From the NCBI GenBank assembly GCA_028700425.1, contig JAQVSP010000003.1, positions 1-51,065 of the forward strand: DNA of 51,065 bases. Direction: 5' to 3'. The position numbers were made by a program, and so were the translations under genes. Source of the DNA: Sphaerochaetaceae bacterium. Lineage in GTDB: Bacteria > Spirochaetota > Spirochaetia > Sphaerochaetales > Sphaerochaetaceae. The first letter of the stretch is position 1, and each line of letters starts with the position of its first letter. The notes under the pieces were generated by a model. That model was given only the letters and a program-made list of their open reading frames with translations. It had not been told where the DNA came from and did not search any database. Positions 50,101-51,065 of the stretch are shown here, one piece after another.

Positions 50101-50821
50101 ATATTATCGGGCGATCCTGCCGGCTTTCTCTCTTGATGATCCTTATGACAACCACATACATGAGGACGACAAACACTACAAAGAGAGTGGTTGAAAGGGC
50201 TGTAGACTTCATGACACAGGCATCATAGAAGCCATGAAGAGCCACCGATGAGACATAGCCTGCAACAAGATTGGCTGTCTTGGCAGCCTTGTTGCCCCTT
50301 GCTTCAGCCATCTTGGCCCTTCCATAGAAGAGCCCCATGAAGACTGCAAATCCCATATGTGCAGGAACTGCCAGGAAGGCCCTGGGAAAAGCCACTGACA
50401 AGCCGAAGCTGAATACGTACTTGACATTCTCAAACAATGCAAATCCCATGGATACGAACACTGCATAGACAATGCCATCGAAGGTGTAGTCGAAATCCTC
50501 AAGATTCCAGGTCTTTCTCTTCAAGAAGAAGAACTTGGTGCCCTCCTCCACTACTGCCACCACCAGGAAGGCCATGGCCATCACATAGTAGGGGTTGGAC
50601 TGGGAAAGGCTGAGATTGAGCGCTACCTGGCCTGCCATCTCCAGGATGATGGATGCAAGGGCTGCAAGAACGCCCTGCAAAAGCAGCTTGCCAAGCAGAA
50701 CAGGGCTCTCCTTGTCCACCAGGTCCTTCCTATAGACATAGCGAAGCAGGAAGAAGCCTGGCACAAGGGCTGCCAGAAGATAGATGATGGTTATGAGCCT
50801 TGCAGGAAGAATGAAGAACAT
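50099..50821 (-). CDS. PrsW-family intramembrane metalloprotease
   Basis: A 240-residue polytopic membrane protein. VAVVEEGTKFFFLKRKTW is the EExxK catalytic motif, DGIVYAVFVSMGFALFENVKYV carries FD.I.Y....GFA..EN, PAHMGFAVFMGLFYGRAKM has the catalytic His, and SVALHGFYDACVM the second His. PrsW in Bacillus cleaves anti-sigma factor RsiW; the target here is unknown. ATG 50821 has AGGAG 6 bases upstream. It is near hflKC, so two membrane-proteolysis units are neighbours. Confidence 0.92.
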   Translation of the reverse strand: MFFILPARLITIIYLLAALVPGFFLLRYVYRKDLVDKESPVLLGKLLLQGVLAALASIILEMAGQVALNLSLSQSNPYYVMAMAFLVVAVVEEGTKFFFLKRKTWNLEDFDYTFDGIVYAVFVSMGFALFENVKYVFSFGLSVAFPRAFLAVPAHMGFAVFMGLFYGRAKMAEARGNKAAKTANLVAGYVSSVALHGFYDACVMKSTALSTTLFVVFVVLMYVVVIRIIKRESRQDRPII

Positions 50822-50838
50822 TTGAATCTCCTAGCCAC

Positions 50839-50866
50839 ATTATGCAGCATTGATTGATTATGACAA
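50839..50866 (-). promoter_or_regulatory. Possible promoter of the PrsW gene
   Basis: On the minus strand: TTGTCA (50866-50861), 16-base spacer, CATAAT (50844-50839), then an AGGAG-containing leader of about 10 bases after the expected start. Moderate match. Confidence 0.45.
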
Positions 50867-50908
50867 GACTGTTCTTCATCCTTTCACTTCTCTGAAGCCC
50901 TGCTTTTC

Positions 50909-50917
50909 TGCTATAAA
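50909..50917 (+). promoter_or_regulatory. Leaderless extended -10 promoter of the HAD gene
   Basis: TGC-TATAAA (50909-50917), then GCTAGT (6 bases) and ATG 50924. No -35 match at 17 bases and no Shine-Dalgarno. Confidence 0.5.
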
Positions 50918-50923
50918 GCTAGT

Positions 50924-51065
50924 ATGGATTACTTGATCAGCTTTGACTTCGATGGAACTCTCTACCCTTTCTGCCCTTGCGACAGCGAGTGCTGGACACT
51001 GGCAGTGCTTTGCGGCCTGGACATGGGCAAGGGCCCTGCCAACCCTGACCAGGAGGAGGTCTCTT
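50924..51065 (+). CDS. HAD-superfamily hydrolase, 3' truncated by window end
   Basis: The first 47 codons of a gene that runs off the window. MDYLISFDFDGTLYPFCP contains the HAD motif I DxDGTL (Asp8 nucleophile, Asp10 acid/base), so a phosphatase or phosphatase-like enzyme is expected. CPCDSECW is cysteine-rich, which is unusual right after motif I but may be chance. ATG 50924 begins 6 bases after TATAAA. The subfamily cannot be told from this fragment. Confidence 0.72.
   Translation, partial: MDYLISFDFDGTLYPFCPCDSECWTLAVLCGLDMGKGPANPDQEEVS

Noticed and set aside
1-51065. tRNA, rRNA, CRISPR array, insertion sequence or prophage
   Set aside because: None seen on reading both strands; no cloverleaf, regular spacer array, transposase or phage structural gene was recognised.

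Overview
The window is one contiguous, gene-dense bacterial contig end of roughly 50% GC. Gene content and order point to a spirochaete near Treponema/Sphaerochaeta. The signs are rpsB-tsf-frr-uppS-cdsA-dxr-rseP in one run, rpsF-ssb-rpsR-DUF2232-rplI-dnaB, two EF-G paralogues, a fused aroDE, a bacterial XPB helicase, and a 29-residue COX24/bS22-like basic protein. This placement is an inference from synteny and family knowledge; no 16S or tRNA gene is present to confirm it. The first 23 bases are the 3' part of the Illumina TruSeq adapter, so the left edge is an untrimmed read end and not genomic.

Layout. 24-4473: truncated TPR protein, RNase D, a small beta-barrel-like protein, then divergent mntP and a fluoride-type CLC antiporter. 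4529-8541: EF-G and an acetyltransferase, facing a minus-strand DUF2975 / XRE regulator / secreted-protein operon. 8803-14718: second EF-G-like GTPase, trmB, an APC permease and an orphan SLBB polysaccharide-export protein. 14797-15751: a YafQ/DinJ-type toxin-antitoxin module between an intact mfd 3' end and a 62-bp diverged copy of that end, which looks like a small inserted element. 15705-23327: mfd, an IMPase-family phosphatase, nrdR, an ACT protein, a queuosine-precursor transporter, an acetyltransferase and dgt. 23390-29726: aroK, aroC, XPB and its partner protein, facing aroDE. 29864-38793: ABC-F ATPase, maf, then rpsB-tsf and frr-uppS-cdsA-dxr-rseP (translation plus isoprenoid, lipid and envelope functions). 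38774-42890: the dnaB-to-rpsF operon on the minus strand. 43148-51065: bS22-like protein, murD, a FemAB-type transferase, metG, hflK-hflC, a PrsW-family protease and the start of a HAD hydrolase.

Two gene-expression patterns stand out. First, about ten genes have a sigma70-type -10 element only 6-9 bases before the ATG and no Shine-Dalgarno, so they look leaderless (rnd, mntP, clcF, the IMPase gene, nrdR, dgt, cdsA, murD, metG, the HAD gene). Other genes have ordinary AGGAG sites and leaders. Second, the chromosome is very compact. Genes within operons commonly overlap by 1-14 bases. Several tail-to-tail pairs share the palindrome CTAG as both stop codons or overlap by about 20 bases, leaving no room for terminators. 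In two places a strong intrinsic terminator runs straight into the ribosome-binding site of the next co-directional gene.

No gene-free stretch exceeds 300 bases. The longest (14719-14967, 42891-43147, 8542-8802) hold the insertion junction, divergent promoters, and AT-rich divergent promoters respectively. I saw no CRISPR array, tRNA, rRNA or transposase.
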